Origin: JAABRU01 sp041390465
GTDB taxonomy: Bacteria > Desulfobacterota > Desulfobacteria > Desulfobacterales > Desulfococcaceae
Assembly: GCA_041390465.1 (NCBI GenBank)
Contig: JAWKPW010000041.1
Location: forward strand, 1 to 47,117
Length of the DNA: 47,117 nt
Direction of reading: 5' to 3'
The notes beneath the pieces are model-generated. The model worked only from the letters and a program-made list of their open reading frames with translations. It made no database searches and was not told the origin of the DNA. Both the position numbers and the translations under genes were made by a program. The stretch's first letter is position 1, and each line of letters begins with the position of its first letter. Of the stretch, positions 1 through 11,960 are shown piece after piece.

Positions 1-1000
1 CACCGGCTGATGCAGCAGCATCCCTGACCGCCCACATGATCCATCCTCCGGCCAGTTCATCACATATGCCCATCCATTCACACCCGAACTGTGACCATCC
101 TTTTCCATCTTTCTGCTCAGACAAAAAGGATTTCAGACGAAAAAAATTCGGACTTATCTGATAAGCCTCATTCATGGCGGCAAATGTAACCGGAACATGG
201 GGATGATGGCGCTCTCCATCAAGCCTGCTGAGCCCTTTGAATGCGTTAACAAAATTTGCTTCAGCAATTTCATGTGCAACTGATATTCCGTAATATTTCT
301 GATTCATTCTTTCCAGTCCGTCCTTGACAACAAAAACAAACAGAAAGGGAATGAACAGAAAAAGCAGTTTTTTGCATCTCGCAGAAAATCCCACTCCCGG
401 ACAAAACAGGGAAAGTGTGAACAATAAGATACAGGAAGGCAATATCCAGACACTTTCAGCACGGATATGCCATAACAGCGCCAATGAAATGGACAGGGTA
501 ATCAACCAGAAAAGCATACAGAAGAGAGAACCATTTTTTTCACCCCAACAGCCTATAAAACCGGATAAAACAACAGTGGCAAAAGATGTGTAAACGGCTT
601 CAGTGGCCACATAGTTGACAGGCATCACAAGAACCGGATGAAGGATGCAAAGAATGCAGACAAATGTATTGCGCCAATCTTCTGTTTTTGCACTTTTCAA
701 AGCATAGCTCAGCAAAATAATGCTCAAAATATGAAGAATATGCTGCATGATATGAAGACGCCACCCTGCCATGCTGTTCAAAGCCAGAAGCATGGAATAA
801 ACAGGCAGACGTATCAGTGTCATATGGTTATAACTGCCCAGCCATTCCCCTTTCAGCATTGTCTCCGCCATTTCCAGATAACGGATGCTGTCATGATTTC
901 CTTCAAGAGGATAGATGCTGCTGTCCCAATGCAGATAAAGAGAAAGAAGAATAACAGAGAAAAACAATATATTGTATTTAGCAAAAAAGAAATGCTTCAT
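1..1000 (-). CDS. Polytopic membrane protein, glycosyltransferase-39-like (partial)
   Basis: An uninterrupted minus-strand frame runs from an ATG at 1000 out of the window's left edge, giving 333 codons without a stop. It starts with a short basic N-terminus and a hydrophobic helix. A loop follows with Asp-Ser-x-x-Tyr-Leu and, shortly after, Leu-x-Arg-Leu-Pro, the layout of the first periplasmic loop of GT-C/PMT-like lipid-linked sugar transferases. Several more hydrophobic segments follow, then a hydrophilic stretch near the window edge. Its position beside glycosyltransferases and a polysaccharide exporter suggests a role in transferring sugars to surface polysaccharide. The family call is by overall pattern only. 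It is one of few genes in the first 12 kb with no frameshift. Confidence 0.6.
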   Translation of the reverse strand, partial: MKHFFFAKYNILFFSVILLSLYLHWDSSIYPLEGNHDSIRYLEMAETMLKGEWLGSYNHMTLIRLPVYSMLLALNSMAGWRLHIMQHILHILSIILLSYALKSAKTEDWRNTFVCILCILHPVLVMPVNYVATEAVYTSFATVVLSGFIGCWGEKNGSLFCMLFWLITLSISLALLWHIRAESVWILPSCILLFTLSLFCPGVGFSARCKKLLFLFIPFLFVFVVKDGLERMNQKYYGISVAHEIAEANFVNAFKGLSRLDGERHHPHVPVTFAAMNEAYQISPNFFRLKSFLSEQKDGKGWSQFGCEWMGICDELAGGWIMWAVRDAAASAG

Positions 1001-1100
1001 CTTCAAGGATCCGGTTGCTGATATGTATGTTTCCATATATTTCAGACATAAATTTTGCGAAAAAATCTTCGGCTGAGCCTTTATGTTATGATTGCCAAGA

Positions 1101-2161
1101 TCAAAACAGATCACTGTCTCCCATTGCATAGTAAAAATGTCTGTTTAGCTGTTCCAGAGAAAATGTGTCGTCAAAAAATGTGAAAACAGGGGCCAGCCTG
1201 TTGGGTTCCTCAGTTATCTGAAAACCATTCTTCCGTAAAATATGCGCCCACCAGTCCGGTACAGGGGAAAACCAGCCTTCTATTCTTTCTGTATCCCTGT
1301 AATGATTTTGAATCAGATGGCTGAGCATAAAAGCGGGAGCCTGCGGATACTTTCTGTCAAACAGGGCATCTCCCCAGATCAGTTTTTTTTCTTTTTGGGA
1401 AAAGACACCCCATCCGGTCAGCTTTCCAAACCTTCTTACCGAGAAAATCTTATGCATCCGATCAGGACAATCCAGATATCTCCACTTCAGATAGACAGAA
1501 TCTCTTTTAATCAGTATTCCATAGTTCTTGGCATTTTCCATAAAAAAGGTATCATATTCAGAAGATGTGTCTGAAACCTGTTCAATGGAAAATCCTGAAA
1601 AAATTTTTTGAAAAAAAGAAGGGCTGTACCGAAAATCCTTAACCGCCAGCACATGGCAGGGAATATGCGGCAAATACTGATATTGCAGGAATCTTTCCCC
1701 AAATTTGCGTATGTTTCCGGTATTGAAGCCATAGATAAACGGAATCACATCCATGCAGAATTTATTGTAAAAATATGCTGCCGCTCTGCCGAGAACACTG
1801 GTTTTTCCCCTCCCTATATGCCGGAAATTCGGATGGGTCATTGTGTCTCCCCCGAGAAAAACCGTGTATTCAGCATGATCCGGTTCTGAATAAAACAGCA
1901 AAACAGGATAGCCGCAGAAATGCGCAGCCAACACATTATCCTCTGTCACAGCTTTGGCAATTTTATAGGATCCAGCGGGATTATCCCTGAATTTCCAATA
2001 CCGATGATCAACTGCATTTAGTTCGTCTGAAACACGCTGTTGAACATATCCAGAATACTATGCTCATTCCTGCCTAATAGGCTAATGTATATAATATCCT
2101 TTCGGCAGCAAATCATAGGTATCCCATCTGATATGTCTCGGGTATTACCATTGTTTTGCAT
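1101..2161 (-). CDS. GNAT-type acyltransferase (one frameshift)
   Basis: Two frames join near 2022 into a protein of about 353 residues. The N-terminal part reads from ATG 2161, whose TGATG overlap with the preceding methyltransferase stop supports this start; a second in-frame ATG lies at 2116. The downstream frame continues to a stop at 1101. The join falls in a Thr-Glu-Leu context where one G from a GG pair appears missing, after which the motif HRYWKFRDNPAGSYKIAK follows. That pattern, then a hydrophobic strand and HIGRGKTSV, resembles GNAT proteins in polysaccharide or exosortase clusters. Predicted role is acetylating a sugar or amino-sugar precursor in the cytoplasm. The substrate cannot be read from sequence. 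Confidence 0.6.
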
Positions 2162-3152
2162 CAATTCATTGAGAAAGAAATCCAGTTGTTTTTGTGTGAT
2201 CCTTGCTTTTTGACCGTCCGAAGAATCTTCTCCCTGTTTTTTTCAAATCTCCCAATAATAATGTTCATGGTTTTGGTAACCCGACTACCCATTTCCTTCT
2301 TCTTTTCTTGGGCAGTTATACGGAATCCCTTTTCCGGCAGAGAGGAAATAATCTCTTTCAGCAAATGCACTATTGTTCTGATTTTGCAGAAATATCAAGA
2401 CAAACCTCATCACCGACAATGAGACCTTTTTTCTTTTTTTGAGAAGATTCCGGGCTTTTTGAAAAACATTTTTCAGGGAGTGGCATATTGCAGAGATTCC
2501 TGAAAATCACATCATATGTCTCTTCTCCAAAACCGGATGATTTTCTGAAAACCTAGTCACATGAAACGCGAGATTGGGGATGCGAGCATGCATATTCGGC
2601 ATATGCAATCAACTCATGGGAAGGGGATATGGCATCAACTTCATACAGCCTTTTTTCTGCCGCATAACATGCGGAAATTCCAGTCCGCATCCCACGTCCA
2701 GAACCTTGCAGGAGGCGAAGGAAAATGATTCAGCAGCAAACGGAACATATTGTCCTGGAAGCCTCTTCCAGTGCCATATCCGTCTTCTCTTCACAAACCA
2801 AAATGCAGATGATCACTGTCCAGCACAATGCGGTAAAACTGAAATGGTCTCGGAAAAGATTGAATCAGTTTACCTTACATCGGGCAGCCCTTTCGCTTAT
2901 TCCACTGTCCATGAAAATTGTATGGATTTTTTTGCAAAAATCTGTCCGAACTTCCAATCCGTCCGTAATAACTGCCAGATGTCTTTTTCCGTCATCAGAG
3001 GAAAACATCACTTGACCCTTTTCCGAAACAGCCCCCCAGGCCGGAAGAAAATTCCCGCATTGGGACTCCACCAAAAGCCATTCTTTCGGAAGATGTCGCG
3101 GAATGTTCACGGAAAAGGCAAATGATATTATTCCTTTTTTTGCAAGTTTCAC
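2161..3152 (-). CDS. SAM-dependent methyltransferase (several frameshifts)
   Basis: The clear mark is the class I methyltransferase motif I, KVLDVGCGLEF, near 2690-2710. A C-terminal segment at 2161-2370 reads like the last helices and strand of a methyltransferase (LLKEIISSLPEKGF). The region between needs at least two frame changes. The upstream part, 2865-3152 from a GTG at 3152, reads in one frame but is not recognised; it may be an N-terminal domain of the same protein or a separate small gene. The gene ends in a TGATG overlap with the GNAT gene. Probable role is methylation of a glycan or nucleotide-sugar in the polysaccharide cluster. Boundaries are uncertain. Confidence 0.5.
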
Positions 3153-3188
3153 ACAATGTTTTGGGTTTTATATATTTCAGCAGACTGT

Positions 3189-4007
3189 TCAGGAAAATTG
3201 GAATGTTAGCATATGTTTTTTCATAAATATTTCAAAAAGAATCAGCCATCAGCTTTCTTTTTGTGCATGTTCGTCCTGCTATGCATTACTGATCGTAATA
3301 ATGAATCAAATTCTCATTCCCGGTTCCACCATAAGCCGGTATCCTTTTTTTTCTTAAACGCAGGAAAAGATCCGTGTCCTCAAAATAGAGAAAGCAAAAA
3401 ATTTGATCAAACAAATATCCTGCTTTTTCAATAGCTTTTTCTTTTATAAGATAGTGACCCGGATAAACTGCATATTCTGACAGGAGTATTTCTGCCGCCC
3501 ATGCACGAATGGCATAGCTGCGCCAAAAGCAGTTCCTCAACATCTTTTCTAAAAAATGAATCATGTCCAAATGCGGCCAGATACGGGTTGTAAAAAAAAA
3601 TATGACCGGAAAATAGGAGGGGGAAGCAGAAAATTCTGTCTGCTTCATCCCCAGCAGCACCTGGGATATGACCGCAGCACCGATCCTGTCTCTACGCGCT
3701 CAGCGCGTTTTCTGCATTTTCAGCAGTCTGGGAAGCAGCCGGGCATCCGGATTGAGAAGCAGAATATAATCAGAATCATATTTTTCATAAACAGTACGTA
3801 GCCAGCCCTGAAACCTGTATTCCTGGACTGACCACAATTCTGCTTCCTGTGGAAGTGATTATGCAGATATTCAGCCTCATTCACATCTTCGCTGTTGTCC
3901 ACAACAACAATTTTCACAGATCCGTCCGATGCAGATTCAAGTACAGATTTGACCGCATGCAGTGTAAATCGCGCGGATTTGTAATTTACAATTATTGCAA
4001 GCGCCAT
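3189..4007 (-). CDS. Glycosyltransferase family 2 (rhamnosyltransferase-like, frameshifted)
   Basis: The start at 4007 gives MALAIIVNYKSARFTLHAV, the standard GT2 opening strand, followed by IVVVDNSED, the nucleotide-sugar Asp region. Downstream, in other frames, are remnants of an LLLNPDA-type motif and the acceptor-site motif FEDTDLFLRLRKK near 3390, then IHYYDQ. The sum of frames is about 270 residues, normal for this family. It acts on the cytoplasmic side, adding a sugar to a lipid-linked glycan. At least three frame changes are needed; 3660-3720 and 3190-3290 are the worst places. Confidence 0.65.
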
Positions 4008-4011
4008 AATA

Positions 4012-5037
4012 TTATTCTATATCAACTTTACGGAATGCACGGCGGAGAACTGGTGATATCAGCAAAGATATAATTATTACAGAAATGAATTCAGTAAATT
4101 CTGAAAATGAACCATCAGGGTTCCATATTTTTATATAGGCAATAATGACATAACCATGAACACAGTAAATTCCAAAGAGAATAATCGGATATAAACCGGA
4201 TCCATCGGGGTGGGGAGGCTTCTGAATGGCAAAGGACAGAAGAAAAAACATTGCCGTTCCTGCTATAACAGACAGTCGGGTAAAAGAAGAAATTGCAAAC
4301 CATTATATTTGAAATTATTGATACTTACAAGAAAATTCCATTCATATGCAGATGGTGCAATAAAAATAATCCCCAAGAAAAATAAATATATCCCCAATCT
4401 CCTCAAGTATAGAAAACATAACCTTTTTTCCTGATATAATATCCACAAATCAAGGCAATAAATATATAAGGAAAAATGAACGGGATTCCACAGCCAAGCC
4501 AAATATTCAAAAAGAATCAAAACTGACAGCCGTTTTGGAAAAGATAAAAGCAAAGATATTGACAAAGCAAACATTCCCATAACAGATCCTGTGGCATTTT
4601 TATGACAAGAAAGGAAGCACATGTCAGTAGAATAGTGAGGAAAAAATACAGGGAATGGTTTGCTGTTATGAGGATGAGAAAAATATTGTGAAAAAACCAT
4701 CAGAAAAAGCTGTCGGCATATTCATTGCTCTGCATACCAGAACCATAAACTCCGACCCAAAAATATATACAAATACAGCAGCCGTTCCATACGTGTTTTA
4801 TAAAATATTAGAAAAGTTCTCTCTGCTTTAGGGGCAACAAAAACAGTGAAATCAGAAAAAACAGGTACAGATAAAACGACAAACTGGAAATACAGAATAT
4901 CCGAGAAAGATACTGTATGGGAACGATAAAGATTGACATCAGAAATTTCTGGATATATTAAGAAGGTTCGTATGTCCAGCAACTACAGCCAGTGCCATGA
5001 TACTTCTCAGATAGTCAAATCCATACTGATGTTTCAT
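4012..5037 (-). CDS. Acyltransferase 3 family membrane protein (frameshifted)
   Basis: From ATG 5037 the protein opens MKHQYGFDYLRSIMALAVV and AGHT, the diagnostic first helix of OafA/WecH-type acyltransferase-3 proteins, with the conserved Asp-Tyr-x-Arg and the His of the catalytic site. The remainder, spread over three frames to the stop near 4012, is hydrophobic with about eight to ten transmembrane segments, including a VVLSVPVF stretch typical of helix 2. Total length of about 340 residues fits the family. Likely role is O-acetylation of the polysaccharide made by this cluster. It stops just upstream of the GT2 start, as in an operon. Confidence 0.65.
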
Positions 5038-5093
5038 CACTGAATCAGATTTCCATTTTGTTTAGGCGGAAGCTACAGAAAAGAACATCCCAC

Positions 5094-5127
5094 AGATTTG
5101 ACAACGCGTTTTAAAAGTTGTCGATCT
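5094..5127. repeat. Dispersed palindrome, GATTTGACAAC family, copy 1
   Basis: AGATTTGACAAC at 5094-5105 faces GTTGTCGATCT at 5117-5127 across an 11-base spacer, with one mismatch. The same arm sequence occurs at 25110-25138 and 44910-44940, always between genes. Confidence 0.6.
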
Positions 5128-5169
5128 TTTTCAGGCGAATGAACAGGTACATTCATTTTAATAAATAAC

Positions 5170-6604
5170 CTACACAACCTGCCTCTGTCCATAACTGAAA
5201 TTAAAAAAAGGAAGAATGTACCGCAGTTTCTTCAGAAGACAAAAATACATGATACAGCCGAGATATTGATAAACAAAAAGTATTATAAACATCAAACAGC
5301 AGAAACAGACAGCAACCCATTTGGAATTACGGAAAGTTATCGCTTTCAAAAGATAACGCCTGTCAAAAATGCCATTGCCGGTGCATGAAAATAAATTTTT
5401 GCCCTGCAAATTGACCGTCTTGCCCCCACAGGCATCCATATCATATAACCACCTGCAAATACAGCAATTGAAGACAGAATGGAACTGAGTATGCAAGATA
5501 AAACCGATAAGCGAAGATTTTTTTACTTATATCTTCCTTGTGGGTATATCGGAAACCAATATTGCCATAAACAAAGCCCTGCTCCATAACAGAGCCGCCC
5601 ATATCGGAATCGGAGTATCCAGCATTCCCAAGTTTCCCAATAAACTGATGATAAAGAGAAATTCCGTACATTGAAACCGTTTAACATTATAGAAAAAATC
5701 AAGAGGATGGTTTATTATGAATGCAAACTGAAAAGCCGGATCCAGATTGATTTGGCCATAATTGCTGATTATACCGACAGAATTCTCATAAATGCTGTAT
5801 TTCTTCATAACGAACATCTTAAGCCATACTATCCTGTTGCTGAAAACAAAGGCAAGAGATCGGAGCCGACAATGATTTTTTCATGGAATCATCCATCAGC
5901 AATGTGAAACACAAAGGGGGAACAAGGAACAAAGGAAGGTAAGGCGTTTTGGTCAAAAGGAATATGGATGAAACAGAAGAGCAAAACTGTAAACCCGATC
6001 TGAAACTGTTCCCGCAGATGCGGACAAAAATACAGCGGACATCCCGAATATAATGGAATCCGTGCTTACAGTTCCTGCCGTGGACAATGCCATAGGCGTG
6101 GCACTGCCAGCCAGAAGAATGGCCATGAAATGAACGGGCACAGATTGAAGCTATTATATAAGTAGCAGAATACAAAAAATCATCAATAGGAAGCAATTCT
6201 GCATACATACAGGGATATGAATAATCCCGCCTGTCGGATTGAATACCCCACTATTTTGATTATCAGACTGTACAGTGCATAGGGAACAGGAGAATAGAGA
6301 GATGTATTGAAAAATAAGATTCGGAATCCTTTCACCGTTCTCATTCAGAGATCCTGTCCATTTCTGCCAAAATGTGAGATATTTTTCCTTCCCTTTCTTT
6401 CCTTCAAGAATCTGTTTCTGCAAATTCAATGAGATATTCAGATGATCTTTTAACACCATCTGGCCATCGGCAATGCTGTAAGCTCTATAAAAAATGGGCG
6501 CTTCATCCGGTCCGCCAAGAGGAGGAATTGCAAAAACATATATCATTCCCATCCCAAAGAGAAGGATAATGCACAATTTTTTATATTTTCAGTGCGGGAT
6601 TCAT
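5170..6604 (-). CDS. DUF2142 family membrane protein (frameshifted)
   Basis: After an N-terminal hydrophobic helix the sequence contains PPLGGPDEAPIFYRAYSIA near 6480-6530. This is the Pro-Asp-Glu-x-x-His/Phe-x-Arg-Ala-Tyr motif of DUF2142 proteins, a GT-C-like family often found in polysaccharide clusters. Later segments in other frames keep the pattern of many transmembrane helices. The summed length of about 475 residues matches the family. The start at ATG 6604 requires one frame change right after seven codons, in an A-rich run. Role is probably lipid-linked glycan assembly or modification; no direct evidence for the reaction. Confidence 0.6.
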
Positions 6605-6784
6605 ATTCAAAACAGGTTATTTTATACCGCTGACAATCTATGAACGGCGGGACAGAATCAGATAACTGACAGCATTCAAACTTTGATATTTGGCCTCATG
6701 TCCTTTTCTGGCAAATTTGCTGCAATTTCCTGAAAAATTCCGGCATTGGTGCGGTGAATTGAAAACAACTTAACTATTTGAAAT

Positions 6785-7237
6785 CTATTCTGTTCCAGCA
6801 AACAGCGCATGGAGCAAGTAAAACGCATATGTGTATTGCATTGGATTCCCACAGGCAGATAGTCCCATCTCCCTGCTCATAAGGCTTTCCACAATGCTCC
6901 AATGCCCCACATTTGAACCAGAGCAAATATCCGTTGTCAGACAGAAATTGTTCTGAATTTTGGCCAGCATTTCAGATGGATTCGGAAAATGTTCCAAAGT
7001 ATCCAAACAGACCACGCAGTCAAATCGTTCCTCAGTCCGGACTTCAAGGGCACATCAATGATTACCTTATCCAGAAATTTTCTGGCTTTTCTCCTATCCG
7101 GGTTCTGTTCACTCCCACAATACGGCATGAACGTGCCGATTTTAAGGCAGAGCCAAACATCCTCTGCTGCATCCGATATCCAGAACAGATTTTGCTTCAG
7201 CCGGTATCAAAGGGATTGCTCTCTCTTTTTTTTTCAT
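6785..7237 (-). CDS. SAM-dependent methyltransferase (frameshifted)
   Basis: ATG 7237 begins MKKKERAIPLIPAEAKSVLD and continues IGCSRG, which is motif I of a class I methyltransferase. Further on, VVCLDTLEHFPNPSEMLAKI near 6960-7015 is motif IV and the following helix of the methyltransferase 11/23 type. A segment between, containing VIIDVPLK, lies in another frame. The total is about 150-170 residues, short for the family, so the C-terminus may continue beyond the stop at 6785 through another frameshift. It likely methylates a glycan or lipid intermediate. Confidence 0.6.
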
Positions 7238-7261
7238 AATAATTCAAAAAATGGGTGAATA

Positions 7262-8690
7262 TAGGCTTGCGGATATTGCTGTACGTTTTCCCAAAATTGC
7301 CGGAATTGAAAAAGATTCTGCATCTGTCCGCATGACGCAATGCTTCTGTCCTTATGAGAAACATGACAGGTTCTCTCTCTGTCATACGGCATAATTCCGT
7401 TATCCTGTTCCTGACGGAGCCGGGAAACAAATCTTCAAAAGAGTGCAGGTCATATAATCAGCCTGAAAACCCGGACGAAATCCCCGAATATCCAGGATGG
7501 CAGAATGCAATCCATGAGGAAATGTATCCAGCAGACTCTGCATTTCAGCAACACAGTCTTTTCCTGCAAGCAATGCAGGGTTCTTTTACCACCAGAACAG
7601 CATCCGGCAGTTGATTTTTTTTCATTCTTTTTTCCAAAAATATATTCCCGCAGAAAATCTTGAAGGTTCACGTTTTCCCCGATTCGTGGCAGACAGGTGA
7701 TGGGAACCTCGGCATGCCTGCTGGAAAAGTGAAAGAGACAAAGCCAGTTCCCGGAATATCCGTAATGAATCTGTCAAAGCAGTGGTATATACATTCATGA
7801 CTGCCTCATATCCAGATTTTTCGATACGATGCGCCAGCCGAACTGCCGCCACCGCCAGGTTCCCTGGCAGACAAGATCCGTCAGAAGTGATCTGCATATC
7901 CAAAGTGTTTTCGTACCGGTCAGGCTCGCGGAAGGGGAGCAAAGGGATATTCCCGACTGGTCTTCTGCCTTTGAAATTCAATACAGTCCCACACCGTGAA
8001 CAACGGATATTTTTCTTTATTGCCATACGACAATCCCCACCGGCAGTCGTGCAGGCCCTGCCCATAAAAGAAACTGTTTCCTGTTTTCCAAATACAATGT
8101 TGGGGAAAATCGATTGTAACAAAACAGATTCCCCTTCGGGCAATAATGTTGTCCAGCAATTCCCTCAAAATATCCTTGGGGGAAAATGACCTGTGCTGTC
8201 TGGGTACAGATATAATGACTGGGCCATTTCAGTTCTGTCAGCTTGTAAGCAGTATCCAGATATGCCTGACGTGCAGGAGGTGTTGCGGAAGACCTGTCAA
8301 TGCACGGGCAACCGGAAAAACCGTGTAGCCCAAAGCCCCAACCACATGCAAAGCAATTGCTTCTCATACAACCGCCCAGAACGATGATCGGTTCTGTCCC
8401 GGCAGGACGCTGCTGCCATGCTCCAGCCCATCTGTCCGGAACCACTGATGCAGGTTTTTCTTGAAATCATGAAGAGATGCAAGAGGTCACCACGAATGAG
8501 AAGAACCTCCATGGACATTTTTTCACAACCGCTTGCATTTGTGTAAAGCGATCCTTACACATCTTCGCAGATATTCAATGCTTGGGTTGTTTTGTATGAG
8601 TTGCCACTGTATGTGTGAGATCCCGATCCCAGTATGTCTGAATCTGAATCCCATGGCATACAGTGGCAAATCAAAGAAATAGTAAAGCCA
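7262..8690 (-). CDS. Unrecognised, heavily frameshifted gene(s) in the polysaccharide cluster
   Basis: No continuous frame covers this stretch, but minus-strand pieces have protein-like composition. They include a 173-codon frame at 7622-8143 and a 142-codon frame at 8017-8445. The first reads IRCSRCGTVLNF, with a Cys-x-x-Cys pair, followed by helical, alanine-rich sequence. Flanked by glycosyltransferase and methyltransferase genes on the same strand, it is probably one or two further transferases. I cannot assign a family. Confidence 0.3.
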
Positions 8691-8702
8691 TACTATTAAC
8701 TG

Positions 8703-9747
8703 TCACAGTTTCAAAACGCCTTTCTTTAAAAAATTTTTCAAAGCAGATTCCAGTCTTTTGGCCACAGCAGAAGCATCAAACTGCCGGGTAACCGGCCCTC
8801 TTTTCTGAGCTTTGCGCAGGTTCCAATCCGATATTGCTCAAGGATTCCCTGCGCCATTGCATCCGCATCCCTTCCCGGAACAAAACCGCATAGTCTTTCC
8901 GATATCCAGACTCAGAGCGGGGAAGGTATGGCACTTACACAACCGGAAGTCCGCTTGACAAAGCCGGCAAAAGGCAGACCAAATCCTTCCACCGTTTCGG
9001 GATGGTGACAGCATCAAATCTGATGAATGATAGAAATTTTTCATCCTGAGGGGAAGCACACACTGATGATATTCATCAATGCGTAATCTGCCGTTCATTT
9101 TCGGTCAGAGGTACAGTGGATATATAGCGCGCCAAATAAATGGGAAAGCCTTTTTCACGGACACGGGCAACTGCTTTCAAAGCAATGCCAATACTCACCT
9201 GACTCTCAAACATGCCGACAGTCAGAATCCTTGAAAAAGAACAGCGACGAAAAAAATTTTTTGCCTTTTCCATCAGGGAAGGCGGTTGAAACATATCTGT
9301 ATCTGCAATCTGTCCGACACATTCCACCGGGAAGGCTCCTTTTCCAAAACGCTCCCATATCTGTTCATTAAGCCATTCTCCCACAGTGATTTTGGGTATC
9401 GGCAGTCTGTACACATTCTCAATATCTGCATGAATATCTTTGTATTCCGGAATGCTCCATTCACATCCCTGACAAAGATGCACAGGCAGACCTCTGTTCA
9501 GTTCCGCAGCCGGTTTTATGGTTTTCCAGAAAGTTCCCACAACAATATCAGGAAAAATACCGGCACATGCCTGAAAAAAATCCGGTGCATAGTGAACCTC
9601 CACCGGATAAGGATACCATTCGTGATCTCCCAAACGGGACAGAATGCTGACGCGGTGACCTCTGAGAATCAGTGCCCTTGCCTGATCAAAAACAATGCGG
9701 ACGCCGCCGCACAATTCTGTACTTTCCAGCAAATAACAGATGTGCAT
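8703..9747 (-). CDS. Glycosyltransferase family 4 (frameshifted)
   Basis: The N-terminal 220 codons from ATG 9747 are intact. They start MHICYLLESTELCGGVRIVF, a GT-B fold N-terminus with the Gly-Gly loop, and include ILTVGMFESQ, the start of the second Rossmann domain. The remainder, in two more frames, has NFYHSSDLMLSPSRNGG, equivalent to the donor-binding Glu-x7-Glu region, and ends at a stop at 8703 after a helix KRLESALKNFLKKG. Total length of about 345 residues fits GT4. It transfers an activated sugar in the cytoplasm. The next gene upstream is the ABC exporter ATPase. Confidence 0.7.
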
Positions 9748-9776
9748 TCAATTAATCCATTTCATCAGACAGAATA

Positions 9777-11055
9777 TCAGGCAGTTGCCGAAGATGGCAA
9801 GCGCCATTTATGATCGATCCAGTACATGCCAAGCTCCGGTCTCCTGCTTGTAACAGTAATAATACCGCTGAGATTGTCATGAATGGGATGAAGCGCGTGA
9901 ATGTCTGTTACAACAGCTCCCATCTGATATGCACCTGACATAAGCGGAATGGAGGGCATAACAAACTCAATCGTCTGTCTTCCGGAAAACCGTATGGCCT
10001 CCTGTCCGGATTCTTTTGTGGTTGTGGCAAAAATTACCTGTGTATCCGGTTTTTTGATTGCCACCCCCATATGTCCCGTAAAAGGTTCTCCGCTGGTTCT
10101 TGTCTGGATTTTCAGAACAACAGTCTGGAATTTTTCTATCTGATTCAAAACTGCTCCTTCCCTGTCTGTAAGAAAAATTTTTTCCACAATGACTTCCGGA
10201 GGGTGTGAAAGATTTGATTCCGGATGGCTCATGCCGGATCTTTTTTCATACTGTCTGTTTTCAAGGTATGCAATATATTCACTTAGAACCTCCGGAGCCG
10301 CATCATCTTTTCTGATCCGTCCCTTTTCCAGCCATATTGCCCTTTCGCACAGTTCTCCCACATGATACTGACTGTGGCTGCACAGGAGAATGGTTTTTCC
10401 GATTTCCTTAAAATGCATCGGTCTGCTCATCATTTTTCTGAAAATAATGATCTCCGACACTCAATGCCTCATCAATGATAAGTATATCCGGATTCACACT
10501 GGTGGCAACGGAAAAGCTGAACGCATTACCATTTCCGGAGGAAGGGATAGGTTTTGATGGGTCTGTCAATAAAATCGCCAATATCGGCGAATCCGACTAT
10601 ATCAGGCTCCCTGTCTCTGATTTCATCATTGGTAAGCCCAAGCAGCAGAGCATTCAGCCGGATATTCTGTCTGCCGCTGAATTCGGATGAAAACCAGGAC
10701 AGTTCAAAAGAGCGGCAACCCGTCCGTTTATGCGGACATCTCAGGACTGGGGCTCAAGGGTTCCCGCAAGAATTTTCAGGAGAGTGCTTTTTCCTGCTCC
10801 GTTTTCTCCGATAATGCCTAATGTACGGCCCGAGAAAAAACAGAAAAAGACGTCTTTCAAACTTTCAACATTTGATAAGCGAGTTTTCTGAAAATGGCTT
10901 CCCTCCAGTCTGTCAGAAGGCTGCGATACAGACGGTATGTTTTGAAAGGTTATCTGCCCTGATGGCAATGTTCTGGAACTTATATTTGTCATAGTTGTTT
11001 GTATGCAGGTTGAATCCGGCTGATTTTCTGAGATGATGTTATATGCCGGATTCAT
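9777..11055 (-). CDS. Polysaccharide ABC exporter, ATP-binding subunit (Wzt-like, frameshifted)
   Basis: ATG 11055 leads to a Walker A motif, LGIIGENGAGKSTLLKILAG, at about 10745-10800. A frame change leads through NIRLNALLLGLTNDE and a degraded signature region (TYSSGN) to DILIIDEALSVGD, the Walker B segment. The last frame, 9777-10460, contains the H-loop region and then a beta-rich C-terminal domain of about 150 residues, as in Wzt-type proteins where it binds the glycan end. About 425 residues in total. It pairs with the permease just upstream and exports finished polysaccharide across the inner membrane. Confidence 0.75.
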
Positions 11056-11083
11056 ACAGAGTGCATGGATTATCTATAAAAAA

Positions 11084-11905
11084 TTACAGATTTTCTACAG
11101 GTTGAACAAATTTCGCTTTATCCCCGAATGCGGATCTGGCCTTCATAAAAAACCAAACTCCCACACTGTAAGGACAACACGGAACAAATGACAACCTGTG
11201 AAACCATGTCCAACGGCACAGTATGGAACAGAAGGATTTCACGGCAGATACACAGAAAAATATATACCGGATTGTATGTAAAAACCGGTGCAAAAAATTC
11301 CGGCACCATGGAAATCGGATAAATTATCGGGGTGGCATAAAACCATATCGTCAGCACAATTCCCAGCAGTTCACGTATGTCACGCAGGAATACGCAAAGT
11401 GCGGCAAGAAGACAGGAAAGTCCGCTGATAAAAAACAAATACATGGGGAACGTCAAAAACAGATACAACCCAAGAACATGCGCATATCCGTTTGCAGCAA
11501 GATATATCAGAAAAATGATGATTCCAATGCTGTTGACAATAAGAAGACAGAATCACACCGGCGAGGAAGCAGTTCCACAAGAAAAACAACTTTTGTGATA
11601 AGGTTTGCATTTTCAAGAAGGATACGCAGTGGAACAGGAGGCTGTCGGAAAAAATATTCCAGAACAGAAATCCGGAGGAGGATAAACAAGAAAAAAACTT
11701 TCTGTTCCGGTTTCCTGAATATTGATGCGGATACTTGATTACAGAAAAAACAAAATAGTACAATATGATGTTTACAATGGGATTGATAAGCGTCCATAAT
11801 ATGCCCCCCACTGAACCCGGCAAAACGGCCCGTGATGTCCTTTGAGACAAACTCCCGTGCCAGTTCACGGTAGGTGCACACAGATCGGATGGGACAAAAA
11901 ATCAT
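11084..11905 (-). CDS. Polysaccharide ABC exporter, permease (Wzm-like, frameshifted)
   Basis: The first frame, from 11905, reads YRELAREFVSKDITGRF, the amphipathic N-terminal motif of ABC-2 polysaccharide permeases. It continues in another frame as VGGILWTLINPIVNIILYYF. The C-terminal half contains FLRDIRELLGIVLTIWFYAT and PIIYP, again diagnostic, then NPVYIFL. The summed length of about 270 residues and six helices fit Wzm/TagG proteins. It sits immediately before the ATPase gene. Three or more single-base frame changes are needed. Confidence 0.75.
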
Positions 11906-11960
11906 ATTGAAAATATTTGTTATTTTTTAATAACAGCACCTGCTTTTGTAACCATATCAT

